From assembly GCA_965279075.1 (NCBI GenBank), contig CBDIHI010000005.1:97220-161219 (forward strand): DNA of 64,000 nt, written 5' to 3'. Below are positions 17,476 to 27,388 of this stretch, one piece after another. The notes under the pieces are model-generated. The model saw only the letters and a list, made by a program, of their open reading frames with translations. It did no database searches and had not been told where the DNA came from. Source of the DNA: SZAS-79 sp965279075. Its GTDB lineage: Bacteria > Pseudomonadota > Gammaproteobacteria > Burkholderiales > SG8-39. The translations under genes and the position numbers were made by a program. How positions within the stretch are numbered: position 1 is the first letter of the stretch; each line of letters begins with the position of its first letter.

Positions 17476-18140
17476 AACCGGGATGCGAGCGCCGCCGCCG
17501 CAAGTTCCCCGATGCGGCGCAGGTAGAGCGTGCCCATCTCGGGGAAGAAGCGGCCGGGATCCTCGCTGCCCAGCGCCAGCATGCCGAAGGCCTTGGCGGT
17601 GCCGAGCGGGACCAGCGCGATCGAGCGGACGTGTTCGGCCGACTCGCGGAACCACGGCAGGAACGCGCAGCCTTCCGCCGGCCCGCACAGCGGCGAGCCC
17701 ATCGTGTCAACCAGCGCCCGCTGCTCGTCGGTCACCGGGGCACCCTCGGCCGTGCCGTCCAGCAGCGTCTGGCCCCAGATGCGCAGCGCCACGTGCGGCA
17801 CGGCGAAATCCTCGCGCAGGTGGAAGTACAGGGCGTGGACCACGGCGGCGAAATTCTTCGCGCCGAGCAGGGCCGAGGCCATGCGGTGCACCTTCTCGCT
17901 GATCGCGTCGTTCTCCTCGCCGAACTGGATCAGCTCGGAGAGCTTGCCTTCAAGCAGCTTGACCTTGTCGCGCAGGCCCAGCGTCTGGCGCTCAGAGAGC
18001 GGGATCGCGCGGCCGCCGTAGGGATGCGGCACGTACACCGATTCGAGCAGCCCGGGTTGCTGTTCAAGCAGCTGCGCGAGCAACTGCGCGAAGTGCTCCG
18101 GGTGGTCCTTCAGGTACTGGCCTGCTTCGTCAGAGTTCAA
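17472..18140 (-). CDS. DUF484 family protein (GAF-like)
   Basis: Of 222 residues. The N-terminus YLKDHPEHFAQ and the central GAF-like region (ALVPLGTAKAFGMLALGSEDPGRF) are diagnostic of DUF484 (YigA-type). Function is unknown; the gene is almost always between dapF and xerC, as here. It overlaps dapF by 11 nt and xerC by 4 nt. Its proline/tyrosine segment VYVPHPYGGRAIPL is also typical. No catalytic motif is visible. Confidence 0.9.
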   Translation of the reverse strand: MNSDEAGQYLKDHPEHFAQLLAQLLEQQPGLLESVYVPHPYGGRAIPLSERQTLGLRDKVKLLEGKLSELIQFGEENDAISEKVHRMASALLGAKNFAAVVHALYFHLREDFAVPHVALRIWGQTLLDGTAEGAPVTDEQRALVDTMGSPLCGPAEGCAFLPWFRESAEHVRSIALVPLGTAKAFGMLALGSEDPGRFFPEMGTLYLRRIGELAAAALASRL

Positions 18141-18960
18141 TGGTTCCCTCGAATACGGAGGTGGCGGGGCCCTTCATCCACACCGGATTGTCGCCGCCCG
18201 CCCAAGCTATGGTCAATCGCCCGCCGCGCGTTTCCACCGAAACCGGCGCATCAAGCAGGCCGCGTGCGATTCCCGACACCACGGCCGCACAAGCGCCGGT
18301 GCCACAGGCGAGCGTCTCGCCGGCGCCGCGCTCGAACACCCGCAGGCGGATCGAGTGCCGGTCCACGACCTGCATGTAGCCGGCGTTCACGCGCCTCGTG
18401 AACAGGGGGTGGCGTTCGACCAGCGGGCCCTGGGAGGCCACGGGCGCCGCATCTACGTCCGGGACCACCTGCACCGCATGCGGGTTGCCCATCGACAGCA
18501 CGCTGATCTCGACCGCACTGCCGGCCACCTCGATGGACTGCACCATGCCCGGGGCGCTGCCGGAAAAAGGCACTTTCGCGGGGTCGAACACCGGCGCGCC
18601 CATGTTGACCGTGACCTCGCCGTCGTCCTCGAGGCGCGGCTCGATGATCCCGGCCAGCGTCTCGACGCGCAGGCTGCGCTTCTGCGTGAGGCCGCGCTGG
18701 TGCACGAACTTCACGAAACAGCGCGCGCCGTTGCCGCACTGTTCGACCTCGCCGCCGTCGGCGTTGAAGATCCGGTAGCGGAAATCGGCGTCCTTGCCGG
18801 AAGCCTTCTCGACCACCAGGACCTGGTCGCAACCCACGCCGAAATGCCGGTCGGCGAGCGTCTTCAGTTGCCCGGCGGCCAGCCCGAAGGGCGCCGACGT
18901 CGCGTCGAACACGACGAAATCGTTGCCCGCGCCCTGCATTTTCGTGAAGGCGACTTTCAT
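18130..18960 (-). CDS. dapF: diaminopimelate epimerase
   Basis: Converts LL- to meso-diaminopimelate for lysine and peptidoglycan synthesis. Of 276 residues. The two catalytic cysteines are C75 in QCGNGARC and C219 in ETLACGTGAC. The N-terminal TKMQGAGNDFVV and GNPHAVQVV blocks are also family signatures. It is the first gene of the dapF-DUF484-xerC-chromate-rlmI run on the minus strand, in which successive genes overlap. Confidence 0.97.
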   Translation of the reverse strand: MKVAFTKMQGAGNDFVVFDATSAPFGLAAGQLKTLADRHFGVGCDQVLVVEKASGKDADFRYRIFNADGGEVEQCGNGARCFVKFVHQRGLTQKRSLRVETLAGIIEPRLEDDGEVTVNMGAPVFDPAKVPFSGSAPGMVQSIEVAGSAVEISVLSMGNPHAVQVVPDVDAAPVASQGPLVERHPLFTRRVNAGYMQVVDRHSIRLRVFERGAGETLACGTGACAAVVSGIARGLLDAPVSVETRGGRLTIAWAGGDNPVWMKGPATSVFEGTIEL

Positions 18961-18970
18961 CCCCCGACCT

Positions 18971-19384
18971 TCATCCGACCAGCTTCCGGTACTCGGTGGA
19001 GATGCAGCGGTCCATCACGACCGTCATGCCCGCGGCCAGCGCACGTTGCGCCGCCGGCTCGTTGACCACGCCTTCCTGCAGCCAGACCGCGGGCACGCCG
19101 AGCGCGATGCACTCGTCGACGATCGGCCCGGCGTCCTCCGGATTGCGGAACACGTCGACGATGTCGATGGCCTCCGGCACGTCGGCCAGGCGCGCATAGG
19201 CCTTCAGGCCGAGCACCTCGGTGATCGCGGGACGCACAGGGATCACGCGGTAGCCCCAGCCGAGCAGGCGGCTCGCGATGCGGTGGCTGGGACGCTCGGG
19301 GCGCGGCGAGATGCCGACGACCGCAACGGTCTTTGCCTTCTCGAGCAAAGCCTTGATGGCTTCCGGGGAGGGGTTCGTGAACAT
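18971..19384 (-). CDS. CoA-binding domain protein (YccU-like)
   Basis: Of 137 residues with a Rossmann CoA-binding fold: VAVVGISPRPERPSHRIA at the N-terminus, GYRVIPVRP, then IDIVDVFRNPEDAG and a C-terminal AVWLQEGVVNE segment. These match the COG1832 family. The molecular function is unknown; it is a small stand-alone version of the CoA-binding module in succinyl-CoA synthetase. It ends 10 nt before dapF on the same strand. Confidence 0.87.
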   Translation of the reverse strand: MFTNPSPEAIKALLEKAKTVAVVGISPRPERPSHRIASRLLGWGYRVIPVRPAITEVLGLKAYARLADVPEAIDIVDVFRNPEDAGPIVDECIALGVPAVWLQEGVVNEPAAQRALAAGMTVVMDRCISTEYRKLVG

Positions 19385-19409
19385 GCGTGATTCTAGGCGC
19401 TTCCGCCGG

Positions 19410-20279
19410 CTATGCGTACGGGGAAGCCTCGCCTTCGGGCCGGGTCTTGAACCGCTTGTGCACCCAGTAGTACTGCTCGGGCATGGCGAGCGCCTGCTCT
19501 TCGATGAACGCGTTCACGCGCCGCGTGTCCGCGGTGAAGTCTTCCGTGGGGAAATCCTCCCACGCCGGCAGGAGCGTGACCACATAGCCTTGCCCTCCCG
19601 GCAGCATGCGCGCCACGCACGGCATGACCCTGGCACCGGTCACCTTCGCGAGCCGCGAGACCCCGGTGATGGTCGCCGCGGTCACGCCGAAGAAAGGCAC
19701 GAACACCGCGTCCCTGCGGCCGAAGTCCAGGTCCGGTGCGTAATAGAAGGGCTTTCCCGACCGGATCGACGCGATCACCGCACGCACGCCGTCCTGCCTC
19801 GGGATCGCCTCCGAGAGGCCGAAGCGCGTGCGCCCGCGCAGCAGCAGCCGGTCGTAGACGGGGTTCTTCTGGTGGGCGTAGAGACCCGAGATCTCGATCT
19901 CGCACCCAAGGCGCGTATAGGCGGCGTCCAGCCCGACGAAGTGCGGCGCCACCAGGATCACCGGCTGGCCGGCCAGCGCGCGCAGCCGCTCCAGCCCTTC
20001 GACGCGGACGAGGCGCATGATGCGTTCGCGCGGCGCCCACCACAGCAACGCGTGCTCGACGAAGCTGCGCATGAACGCGCGGAAATGCGCGCGCGCCAGC
20101 CGCTCGCGCTCTTTGCCCCCCATCTGCGGGAAGCACTTCGCGAGGTTGATGCGAGTCACCCTGCGCCTCTCGGGGATCAGCCAGAACGCGATGTCCCCGG
20201 CGAGGTTGCCGATCGCGGCGATCGCGCCCAGCGGCAGCCAGTGCCCGACCCACATCAGTGCGAAGACGATCCGGCTCAC
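19410..20279 (-). CDS. lysophospholipid/lipid A acyltransferase, LpxL (HtrB) family, copy 1
   Basis: Inner-membrane late acyltransferase adding a secondary acyl chain to lipid A. Of 289 residues from GTG 20279, which starts 8 nt after the stop of the second copy. It has an N-terminal membrane helix, the catalytic HX4D motif (HFVGLD), FYYAPDLDFG and the late MPEQYYWVHKRFKTRP motif. Two family members in tandem usually add different chains, but which one each adds cannot be told from sequence. Confidence 0.87.
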   Translation of the reverse strand: MSRIVFALMWVGHWLPLGAIAAIGNLAGDIAFWLIPERRRVTRINLAKCFPQMGGKERERLARAHFRAFMRSFVEHALLWWAPRERIMRLVRVEGLERLRALAGQPVILVAPHFVGLDAAYTRLGCEIEISGLYAHQKNPVYDRLLLRGRTRFGLSEAIPRQDGVRAVIASIRSGKPFYYAPDLDFGRRDAVFVPFFGVTAATITGVSRLAKVTGARVMPCVARMLPGGQGYVVTLLPAWEDFPTEDFTADTRRVNAFIEEQALAMPEQYYWVHKRFKTRPEGEASPYA

Positions 20280-20287
20280 CGCGCGGC

Positions 20288-21130
20288 TCAGCCCGGCCCG
20301 CTCGCGCCGGCGGGCACCTTGTAGCGGTTGTAGCCCCACAGGTACTGGCCGGGGCATTCGCGGATCAGGTCCTCGAGGCACCGGTTCAGGCGCCGCGCCT
20401 CGGACTCGCCCGGCCCTGCCTCCCCGAGCGAGCGGACGGTGAGCCTGTAACCGCGGCCCCACGGCAGGCGCTCCGCGAACGCGATCAGGCATACGACATC
20501 GCGCCGTGCCGCGAGCTTCGGCGCAAGGGTCATCGTATAGGCCGGTTTGCCGAAGAAGTCGACCCACTCCCCCTCGCCCGTGCCCGGCACCTGGTCGGGC
20601 AGGATGCCGATCGCCTCGTGGCGCCTGAGCGCGAGTAGCAGGTCGCGCACGCCGGCGAGGTCGGCCGTCGCGAGCCGCACGCCCGGGCGCTCGCGTCCCG
20701 CCCGCATGAACGGCTCGAGCCATGCGAACTTCGAGGGCTTGTACATGACCGTCATCGGGAACAGCGCGCTGCCGTACTGGGCGCTGATCTCGAAGCACCC
20801 GTGGTGCGGGGTGAGGAACAGGATGCCCCGCCCGGACGCCTGCGCCCCCTCGACGAGTTCCAGGCCGACCACTTCGCGCACCAGGCCGGTGACTTCGGCG
20901 TGCGGGCGCATCCACAGGGCCGGCAGCTCCGTCAGCAGTTTTCCCGCGGCGGCGATGGATGCGCGCAACACCCGAGCGTCCCGCCCGAAACCCGCGGCTT
21001 CGAGGTTGTCCCGCATGTGCCTGCGATACCGCGACGAGGCCAGGTACATGAGCCAGCCGAGCAGGGCGCCCGCCGCATGAAGCAGCGGCAAGGGCAACCG
21101 GGCCACGAAGCGCATCAGCATTTGAACCAT
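20288..21130 (-). CDS. lysophospholipid/lipid A acyltransferase, LpxL (HtrB) family, copy 2
   Basis: Of 280 residues. The catalytic motif is HX4E (HHGCFE), followed by ILPDQVPGTGEG and the ending CPGQYLWGYNRYKVP. The N-terminal hydrophobic region (about 1-30) anchors it to the inner membrane. ATG 21130 is used; ATG 21121 is possible. It is divergent from metK across a 100-bp gap and precedes copy 1 on the same transcript. The acyl donor and position are unknown. Confidence 0.87.
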   Translation of the reverse strand: MVQMLMRFVARLPLPLLHAAGALLGWLMYLASSRYRRHMRDNLEAAGFGRDARVLRASIAAAGKLLTELPALWMRPHAEVTGLVREVVGLELVEGAQASGRGILFLTPHHGCFEISAQYGSALFPMTVMYKPSKFAWLEPFMRAGRERPGVRLATADLAGVRDLLLALRRHEAIGILPDQVPGTGEGEWVDFFGKPAYTMTLAPKLAARRDVVCLIAFAERLPWGRGYRLTVRSLGEAGPGESEARRLNRCLEDLIRECPGQYLWGYNRYKVPAGASGPG

Positions 21131-21163
21131 ATGCTCAAGCGTGCCCCTGCACTTGGGGAATCA

Positions 21164-21225
21164 GGCAAGTTTTGATATCCTTGCCGCCTCTTTTTTGGCC
21201 ATTTCCCCCACTCTTTCCAGGCGGC
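21164..21225 (+). promoter_or_regulatory. candidate structured 5' leader of metK
   Basis: Two stems share bases. Stem A is GGCAAG (21164-21169) with CTTGCC (21180-21185), followed after five bases by six T. Stem B is GCCGCCT (21183-21189) with AGGCGGC (21219-21225), which would hide the purine-rich region just before the ATG at 21232. They overlap at 21183-21185 and cannot both form. This resembles an attenuator or translational switch, but I match it to no known SAM-sensing class. If transcription starts inside the region, stem A would be lost. Confidence 0.35.
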
Positions 21226-21231
21226 AGCGAC

Positions 21232-22392
21232 ATGAGCGATTTTCTCTTCACCTCCGAGTCGGTCTCTGAAGGACACCCGGACAAGGTTGCAGACCAGATT
21301 TCGGACGCGGTCCTCGACGCGATTCTAGCCCAGGACCCGCGCTCACGCGTTGCGGCCGAAACCCTCGTGAAGGACAACCTCGTGGTGCTCGCTGGCGAGA
21401 TCACGACCGGCGCGAAGCACATCGACTACCGCGACATCGCCAGGAAGACCATCAAGCGCATCGGCTACACGGACCCCGCGATCGGCTTCGACGCCGACAC
21501 CTGCACGGTGCTGGTCGCCTACGGCGAGCAGTCGCAGCACATCGCGCAGGGCGTGAACGAAGGCAGCGGCCTCGACCTCGACCAGGGCGCCGGCGACCAG
21601 GGCCTGATGTTCGGCTACGCCTGCGACGAAACGCCCGGCCTCATGCCGATGGCGATCTACCTTTCGCACCGGCTGGTGGAGCGGCAGTCGGAGATCCGCC
21701 GCGACGGCCGCCTCAATTGGTTGCGCCCCGACGCGAAGTCGCAGGTCACGATCCGCTACGAGAATGGCAAGCCGCACTCGATCGAAACCGTGGTGCTCTC
21801 GACCCAGCACGGGCCGGGCGTCACGCACAAGCAGATCGAGGAGGCCGTGATCGAGCAGATCATCAAGCCCGTGCTGCCCAAGAACCTCGTCAAGGGCCAG
21901 ATCAAGTACCTCGTGAACCCCACCGGGGCGTTCGAGATCGGCGGGCCCAAGGGCGACTGCGGCCTCACCGGGCGCAAGATCATCGTCGACACCTACGGCG
22001 GCTCGGCCCCGCACGGCGGCGGCGCGTTCTCCGGCAAGGACCCCTCAAAGGTCGATCGCTCGGCCGCCTACGCCGCACGTTACGTCGCGAAGAACATCGT
22101 GGCGGCGGGCCTCGCTACCGAGTGCCTGGTGCAGGTGTCCTACGCGATCGGCGTGGCCCAGCCCACCAGCGTGATGGTCACGACCAAGGGCACGGGCAAG
22201 ATCTCCGACGAGGCCCTGTCGAAACTCGTGCTGGCCAACTTCGACCTGCGCCCGAAAGGCATCATCCAGATGCTGAACCTCCTGCGCCCGATCTACGAGA
22301 AGACCGCCGCCTACGGGCACTTCGGCCGCGACGAGCCGGAGTTCACGTGGGAAGCGACGGACAAGGCGATGGCGCTGAAGGCCGCGGCTTAA
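21232..22392 (+). CDS. metK: S-adenosylmethionine synthetase
   Basis: Makes SAM from methionine and ATP. Of 386 residues from ATG 21232, giving the family N-terminus MSDFLFTSESVSEGHPDK. An upstream in-frame ATG at 21172 would add an unusual extension. Visible are SEGHPDK (about 11-17), GAGDQGLMFGYA and GGGAFSGKDPSKVDRS, the P-loop-like lysine-rich segment. It is the head of a methyl-cycle group that continues with ahcY and metF downstream, and it has its own terminator. Confidence 0.98.
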   Translation: MSDFLFTSESVSEGHPDKVADQISDAVLDAILAQDPRSRVAAETLVKDNLVVLAGEITTGAKHIDYRDIARKTIKRIGYTDPAIGFDADTCTVLVAYGEQSQHIAQGVNEGSGLDLDQGAGDQGLMFGYACDETPGLMPMAIYLSHRLVERQSEIRRDGRLNWLRPDAKSQVTIRYENGKPHSIETVVLSTQHGPGVTHKQIEEAVIEQIIKPVLPKNLVKGQIKYLVNPTGAFEIGGPKGDCGLTGRKIIVDTYGGSAPHGGGAFSGKDPSKVDRSAAYAARYVAKNIVAAGLATECLVQVSYAIGVAQPTSVMVTTKGTGKISDEALSKLVLANFDLRPKGIIQMLNLLRPIYEKTAAYGHFGRDEPEFTWEATDKAMALKAAA

Positions 22393-22445
22393 GGAACAGG
22401 GGAACCCTCAAGGCGGTTCCCCCGTACCCCCTTCTGCAGGAAATG

Positions 22446-22475
22446 AGCCCGGGCGATCCCCGGGCTTTTTTCTTT
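22446..22475 (+). terminator. rho-independent terminator of metK
   Basis: Perfect 8-bp stem AGCCCGGG (22446-22453) with CCCGGGCT (22459-22466), a 5-nt loop, then a run of six T. A second hairpin, GGGGAACC/GGTTCCCC at 22399-22422, lies just upstream without a T-run. Confidence 0.85.
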
Positions 22476-22476
22476 C

Positions 22477-23664
22477 CTAGCCCAACGCGCGCACGGCTTC
22501 CTCGAACAGTGCCACGGGCATCGCGCACAATCCGCGCCCGAGCAAGCCCCGCCCCAGCGGATCCACCATGCCGGTCGAGAGCAGCGGCGATTTCCCGCCG
22601 CGGGCCACCGCCGCCGCATCCAGTCCCACCTCCACGCCGAGCACTGGGTGCATTGCGCACACCATGGATAACGCGCGAGCGTCGTCGTCCTTGGCGAGCC
22701 AGGGCTCGAATGCGACCTGCAGCGTGGGCGCACGGCGGAGCACCTGCCCGCCGAGGCCGAACGCGTCGATGATGCCGCTGTCACCAGTGGCCGGCGGGAA
22801 CTGCGGATCCGGAATCGTGAGCCCCTTCATGAACGGCCCCGCCACCGTCGCCGCCGGCGCCGTGAACCAGCGCCCCGGGAGGCCCGCCACCTGGATGCCT
22901 GTGATCTGACCGTTCGCACAGAGCCTGGTCACGATGGATGAGCCTTCCTCTCCCGCGGCTGCATCCAGCATCAGCGCGCAGGCCGGCATCCAGAAGTTAA
23001 GGAAGAAGAGCGGCGCCTCGGTCAGCGTACGCAACGCCGCCTGCGCAGCGGGCGACTCCACCTTGCGCGTGCCGAGTGCGGCCTGCATCACCGCGGTTCC
23101 GCTGGACAACCGGTTGTGCAGGTCGTCCCCCTCGGTCAGGGCCGAACGCGCTATCGACAGCAGGTCGAGGGGCTCCGATAACAACTCCGCGAACCCCGGT
23201 GCGAGTTCCTTCTCCCGAAAAGCGAGTTTGTCGAGGATCGCGCGGTCGCGGGCGCCGAAGCGCATCTGCGCCCCCCCGCCCGTGCCGAGGAAGGAAAACC
23301 ACTTCGCGCCCGAAGCCGCATCCTCGATCGCCGCAACGGTCGTGCGCGCCGACACCATCGACACCAGCGGCGTGGAGACGCGACGCGTGAACGACGGCTC
23401 AAGCCTTACCGCGCCCGACGCGACCAGGCGCTCGGCCTCCGCCTCGTCCTTCGCCCAGCCTTCGTAGAGGCAGGAGAGCACCGCCGCGTTCAGCATCGGC
23501 GGCGGCGGGGATTTCGGGTCCGGCAACGGCGGCCCCGCATGCAGCAGCACGCGGTCGGGCAGCCCGATCGCCTCGCCTGCGGGGCAAACCGCGGTCCAGC
23601 GCGGCACGACGGCAAGGATTCGCGCCAGGGCGCGGGCGTTGGGAGGAGTGATTGCTAGCTGCAT
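22477..23664 (-). CDS. DUF1116 protein (YlbE/AllG-like), stand-alone
   Basis: Of 395 residues from ATG 23664; the longer open frame upstream is shadow sequence. It matches DUF1116 in length and layout, with an RRVSTPLVSMVSART-type segment and a central TEAPLFFLNFWMPACALML. In E. coli this family (YlbE, AllG) is one subunit of oxamate carbamoyltransferase with FdrA and a DUF2877 protein. Neither partner is nearby, so the activity here is uncertain. It lies on the opposite strand between metK and ahcY, and its promoter region is shared with the SAH riboswitch. Confidence 0.7.
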   Translation of the reverse strand: MQLAITPPNARALARILAVVPRWTAVCPAGEAIGLPDRVLLHAGPPLPDPKSPPPPMLNAAVLSCLYEGWAKDEAEAERLVASGAVRLEPSFTRRVSTPLVSMVSARTTVAAIEDAASGAKWFSFLGTGGGAQMRFGARDRAILDKLAFREKELAPGFAELLSEPLDLLSIARSALTEGDDLHNRLSSGTAVMQAALGTRKVESPAAQAALRTLTEAPLFFLNFWMPACALMLDAAAGEEGSSIVTRLCANGQITGIQVAGLPGRWFTAPAATVAGPFMKGLTIPDPQFPPATGDSGIIDAFGLGGQVLRRAPTLQVAFEPWLAKDDDARALSMVCAMHPVLGVEVGLDAAAVARGGKSPLLSTGMVDPLGRGLLGRGLCAMPVALFEEAVRALG

Positions 23665-23671
23665 GTGCGCC

Positions 23672-23700
23672 TTCAGAAATGGGCCGGAATGCCGTAGAAT
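23672..23700 (+). promoter_or_regulatory. sigma-70 promoter for ahcY-metF
   Basis: TTCAGA (23672-23677) and TAGAAT (23695-23700) are 17 nt apart. The expected start, about 7 nt downstream, falls at the first bases of the SAH riboswitch. This placement supports the call. Confidence 0.5.
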
Positions 23701-23708
23701 ATGGGGTT

Positions 23709-23790
23709 CCCGAGGAGCGTTGCAACGATTGGTTCTACTATCGGTAGACTCGATCGCTAGGCTCGGGAAATTCCTACTGCAACGGCGCTC
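23709..23790 (+). promoter_or_regulatory. S-adenosylhomocysteine (SAH) riboswitch
   Basis: The core pattern of the SAH riboswitch is present: CCCGAGGAGCGTTGCAACG at the 5' side, an internal CTCGGG that pairs with CCCGAG, and AACGGCGCTC at the 3' side. The last pairs with GAGCG (23715-23719 with 23786-23790) to form the pseudoknotted element. It lies 34 nt before ahcY. In the family SAH binding increases expression of ahcY so that SAH is removed. AAGGAG follows before the ATG. Confidence 0.92.
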
Positions 23791-23823
23791 GCGAACTTTT
23801 TTCCTAACCGAAAGGAGCGCGTG

Positions 23824-25257
<1,434 letters not shown>

Positions 25258-25258
25258 G

Positions 25259-26104
25259 GTGGAAAGTCAGCGCAAGCACGCGCGGACCTTCAGTTTCGAG
25301 TTCTTCCCGCCGAAGACACCGGAGGGCAAGGCCAAGCTGCGCACGACCTGGCAACAGCTCGCGCAACTGAAGCCGCGCTTCTTCTCGGTGACCTTCGGCG
25401 CGGGCGGCTCGACGCAGCAGGGCACGCTCGACACCGTGCTCGAGATCCTCGCCTCCGGCCACGAGGCCGCGCCGCACCTGTCGTGCGTCGCGTCCTCCAA
25501 GGCCGAGATCGCGGACATCCTCGCGCACTACAAGGACAACGGCATCCGCCACATCGTCGCGCTGCGCGGCGACCTGCCCTCGGGCGTCGCCATGGCGGGC
25601 GAGTTGCGGCACGCCAACGAACTCGTGGCGTTCATCCGCGAGACCACCGGCGACTGGTTCAACATCGAAGTCGCCTGCTACCCCGAATACCATCCCCAGA
25701 CGCGCAATGCCGCCGACGAGGTGAAGAACTTCAGGCGCAAGATCGACGCGGGCGCCAACGCCGCGATGACCCAGTACTTCTACAACCCCGACGCGTACTT
25801 CCGCTTCGTCGACGAGTGCGAGGCTGCGGGCATCACGATCCCCATCGTTCCCGGCATCATGCCGATCGGGAATTTCTCCCAGCTCGCAAGGTTCTCGGAT
25901 GCCTGCGGCGCGGAGATCCCGCGCTGGATGCGCATCAGGCTGGAAGGCTATCGCGACGACACGGCTTCCATCCGGTCGTTCGGCCTCGATGTGGTGACCT
26001 CACTCTGCGACAAGCTGCTCGCCGCAGGCGCGCCGGGCCTGCATTTCTATACGCTCAACCAGGCCGGGGCGGTCTCGACGATCTGGCAGCGCCTGGGCCT
26101 CTGA
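25259..26104 (+). CDS. metF: methylenetetrahydrofolate reductase (NAD(P)H)
   Basis: Reduces 5,10-methylene-THF to 5-methyl-THF, the methyl donor for methionine synthesis. Of 281 residues, starting with GTG one base after the ahcY stop. Visible are SFEFFPPKTPEG, SVTFGAGGST, HLSCVASSKAEI, and the FAD-domain segment TQYFYNPDAYFRFVDECEAAG. Together with ahcY it forms the riboswitch-controlled methyl-cycle operon. It converges directly on the TRAP permease gene with no spacer, so the two transcripts abut. Confidence 0.96.
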   Translation: MESQRKHARTFSFEFFPPKTPEGKAKLRTTWQQLAQLKPRFFSVTFGAGGSTQQGTLDTVLEILASGHEAAPHLSCVASSKAEIADILAHYKDNGIRHIVALRGDLPSGVAMAGELRHANELVAFIRETTGDWFNIEVACYPEYHPQTRNAADEVKNFRRKIDAGANAAMTQYFYNPDAYFRFVDECEAAGITIPIVPGIMPIGNFSQLARFSDACGAEIPRWMRIRLEGYRDDTASIRSFGLDVVTSLCDKLLAAGAPGLHFYTLNQAGAVSTIWQRLGL

Positions 26105-27388
26105 TCAGTTGAACTGCGCGGGCAGCCACAGCGCGAGCCCCGGGAACACGGCCAGCAGCGCGAGCAGCGCGAACAGCGCCGCGACGAACGGCAACGCGCC
26201 CAGGATCACGTCGTTCAGCGACCCGGACTTCCTGAGGTTCTGCACCACGAAGAGGTTGAGGCCCACGGGCGGGGTGATCAGCGCGGTCTCGATCAGCACG
26301 ATCACCACGATCCCGAACCAAACCGGGTCGTAGCCGAGCTTGAACATCACCGGGGCGATGATCGGGATGGTGGTGATCATCATCGACAGGGTCTCCATGA
26401 AGCAGCCCAGCACCACGTAGAACACGATCACCGCGAACAGCATCATCACCGGCGACAGGCCCAGGCCTTCGATGGTGTTGGTCAGCGCCGTGGTCAGGCC
26501 GATGGCCGAGATCACGAAGTTGAGGAAGTAGGCGGCCAGGATGATCAGCATCACCATCGCGGTCGACTTCATCGTGCCCTCGATCGCCTCGCGCAGCATG
26601 CCGAAGGTGAGGCGGCCTTTCATCCACGCCAGCCCGAGCGAGGCCACCACGCCGAGCGATGCCGCCTCGGTGGGCGTGGCCACCCCCGCGTAGATCGAAC
26701 CGACCACCACAACGAAAATGCCGAGCGGCGGCAGCAGGTGCACGAGGCCGCCGAAACGCTCGGCCCACGTCGCGGTGACACGCTTGCCGCCCCAGGCCGG
26801 CCGCACGAGGCACAGGACGATCACCACGGCCATGAAGAGCAGCATCAGCAGCGCGCCCGGGATCATGCCGGCCAGGTACAGCTTCGGCACCGAGGTGTTG
26901 GTCAGCACCGCGTAGACGATCATGTTGATCGAGGGCGGGATCAGGATCCCCAGCGTGCCGCCTGCCGCCAGCGTGCCGAGGAACAGTCGTTCGTTGTAGC
27001 CGAAGCGGCGCGCCTGCGGGAGCGCCACCGTCCCCACCGTGGCCGCGGTGGCCACGCTCGAGCCCGAGGTGGCGGCGAAGATGCCGCACGCCGCGATGTT
27101 CGAGTGCATCAGGCCGCCCGGCAGCCAGGACACCCAGTGGATCAGCGACCCGTACATGCGCTCGGCGAATCCCGAGCGCAGCAGGATCTCGCCCAGCAGG
27201 ATGAACAGCGGCACCGATACCAGCAGGAACTCGTTGGAGGCCGACCACGCGACCTCGCCCATCGCGCGGACCAGCGGCAGCTGTGAATAGAAGCCCTCCA
27301 GGATCAGCCCCAGCACGCCCAGCGCCGCGGCCACCGGGATCGCCAGCGCCATCAACGCTAGCAGCACGGCCAGAGTGGTGGCGATCAT
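26105..27388 (-). CDS. TRAP transporter large permease (DctM family)
   Basis: Membrane subunit of 427 residues with about twelve hydrophobic segments. Family signatures are PLFILLGEILLRSG, ATSGSSVATAATVG and LFLGTLAAGGTLGILIPPSI. It couples sodium-driven uptake to the receptor encoded at 28033-29088. Its ATG overlaps the small-permease stop by 4 nt. The substrate is unknown, though TRAP systems import organic acids and similar small molecules. Confidence 0.94.
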   Translation of the reverse strand: MIATTLAVLLALMALAIPVAAALGVLGLILEGFYSQLPLVRAMGEVAWSASNEFLLVSVPLFILLGEILLRSGFAERMYGSLIHWVSWLPGGLMHSNIAACGIFAATSGSSVATAATVGTVALPQARRFGYNERLFLGTLAAGGTLGILIPPSINMIVYAVLTNTSVPKLYLAGMIPGALLMLLFMAVVIVLCLVRPAWGGKRVTATWAERFGGLVHLLPPLGIFVVVVGSIYAGVATPTEAASLGVVASLGLAWMKGRLTFGMLREAIEGTMKSTAMVMLIILAAYFLNFVISAIGLTTALTNTIEGLGLSPVMMLFAVIVFYVVLGCFMETLSMMITTIPIIAPVMFKLGYDPVWFGIVVIVLIETALITPPVGLNLFVVQNLRKSGSLNDVILGALPFVAALFALLALLAVFPGLALWLPAQFN

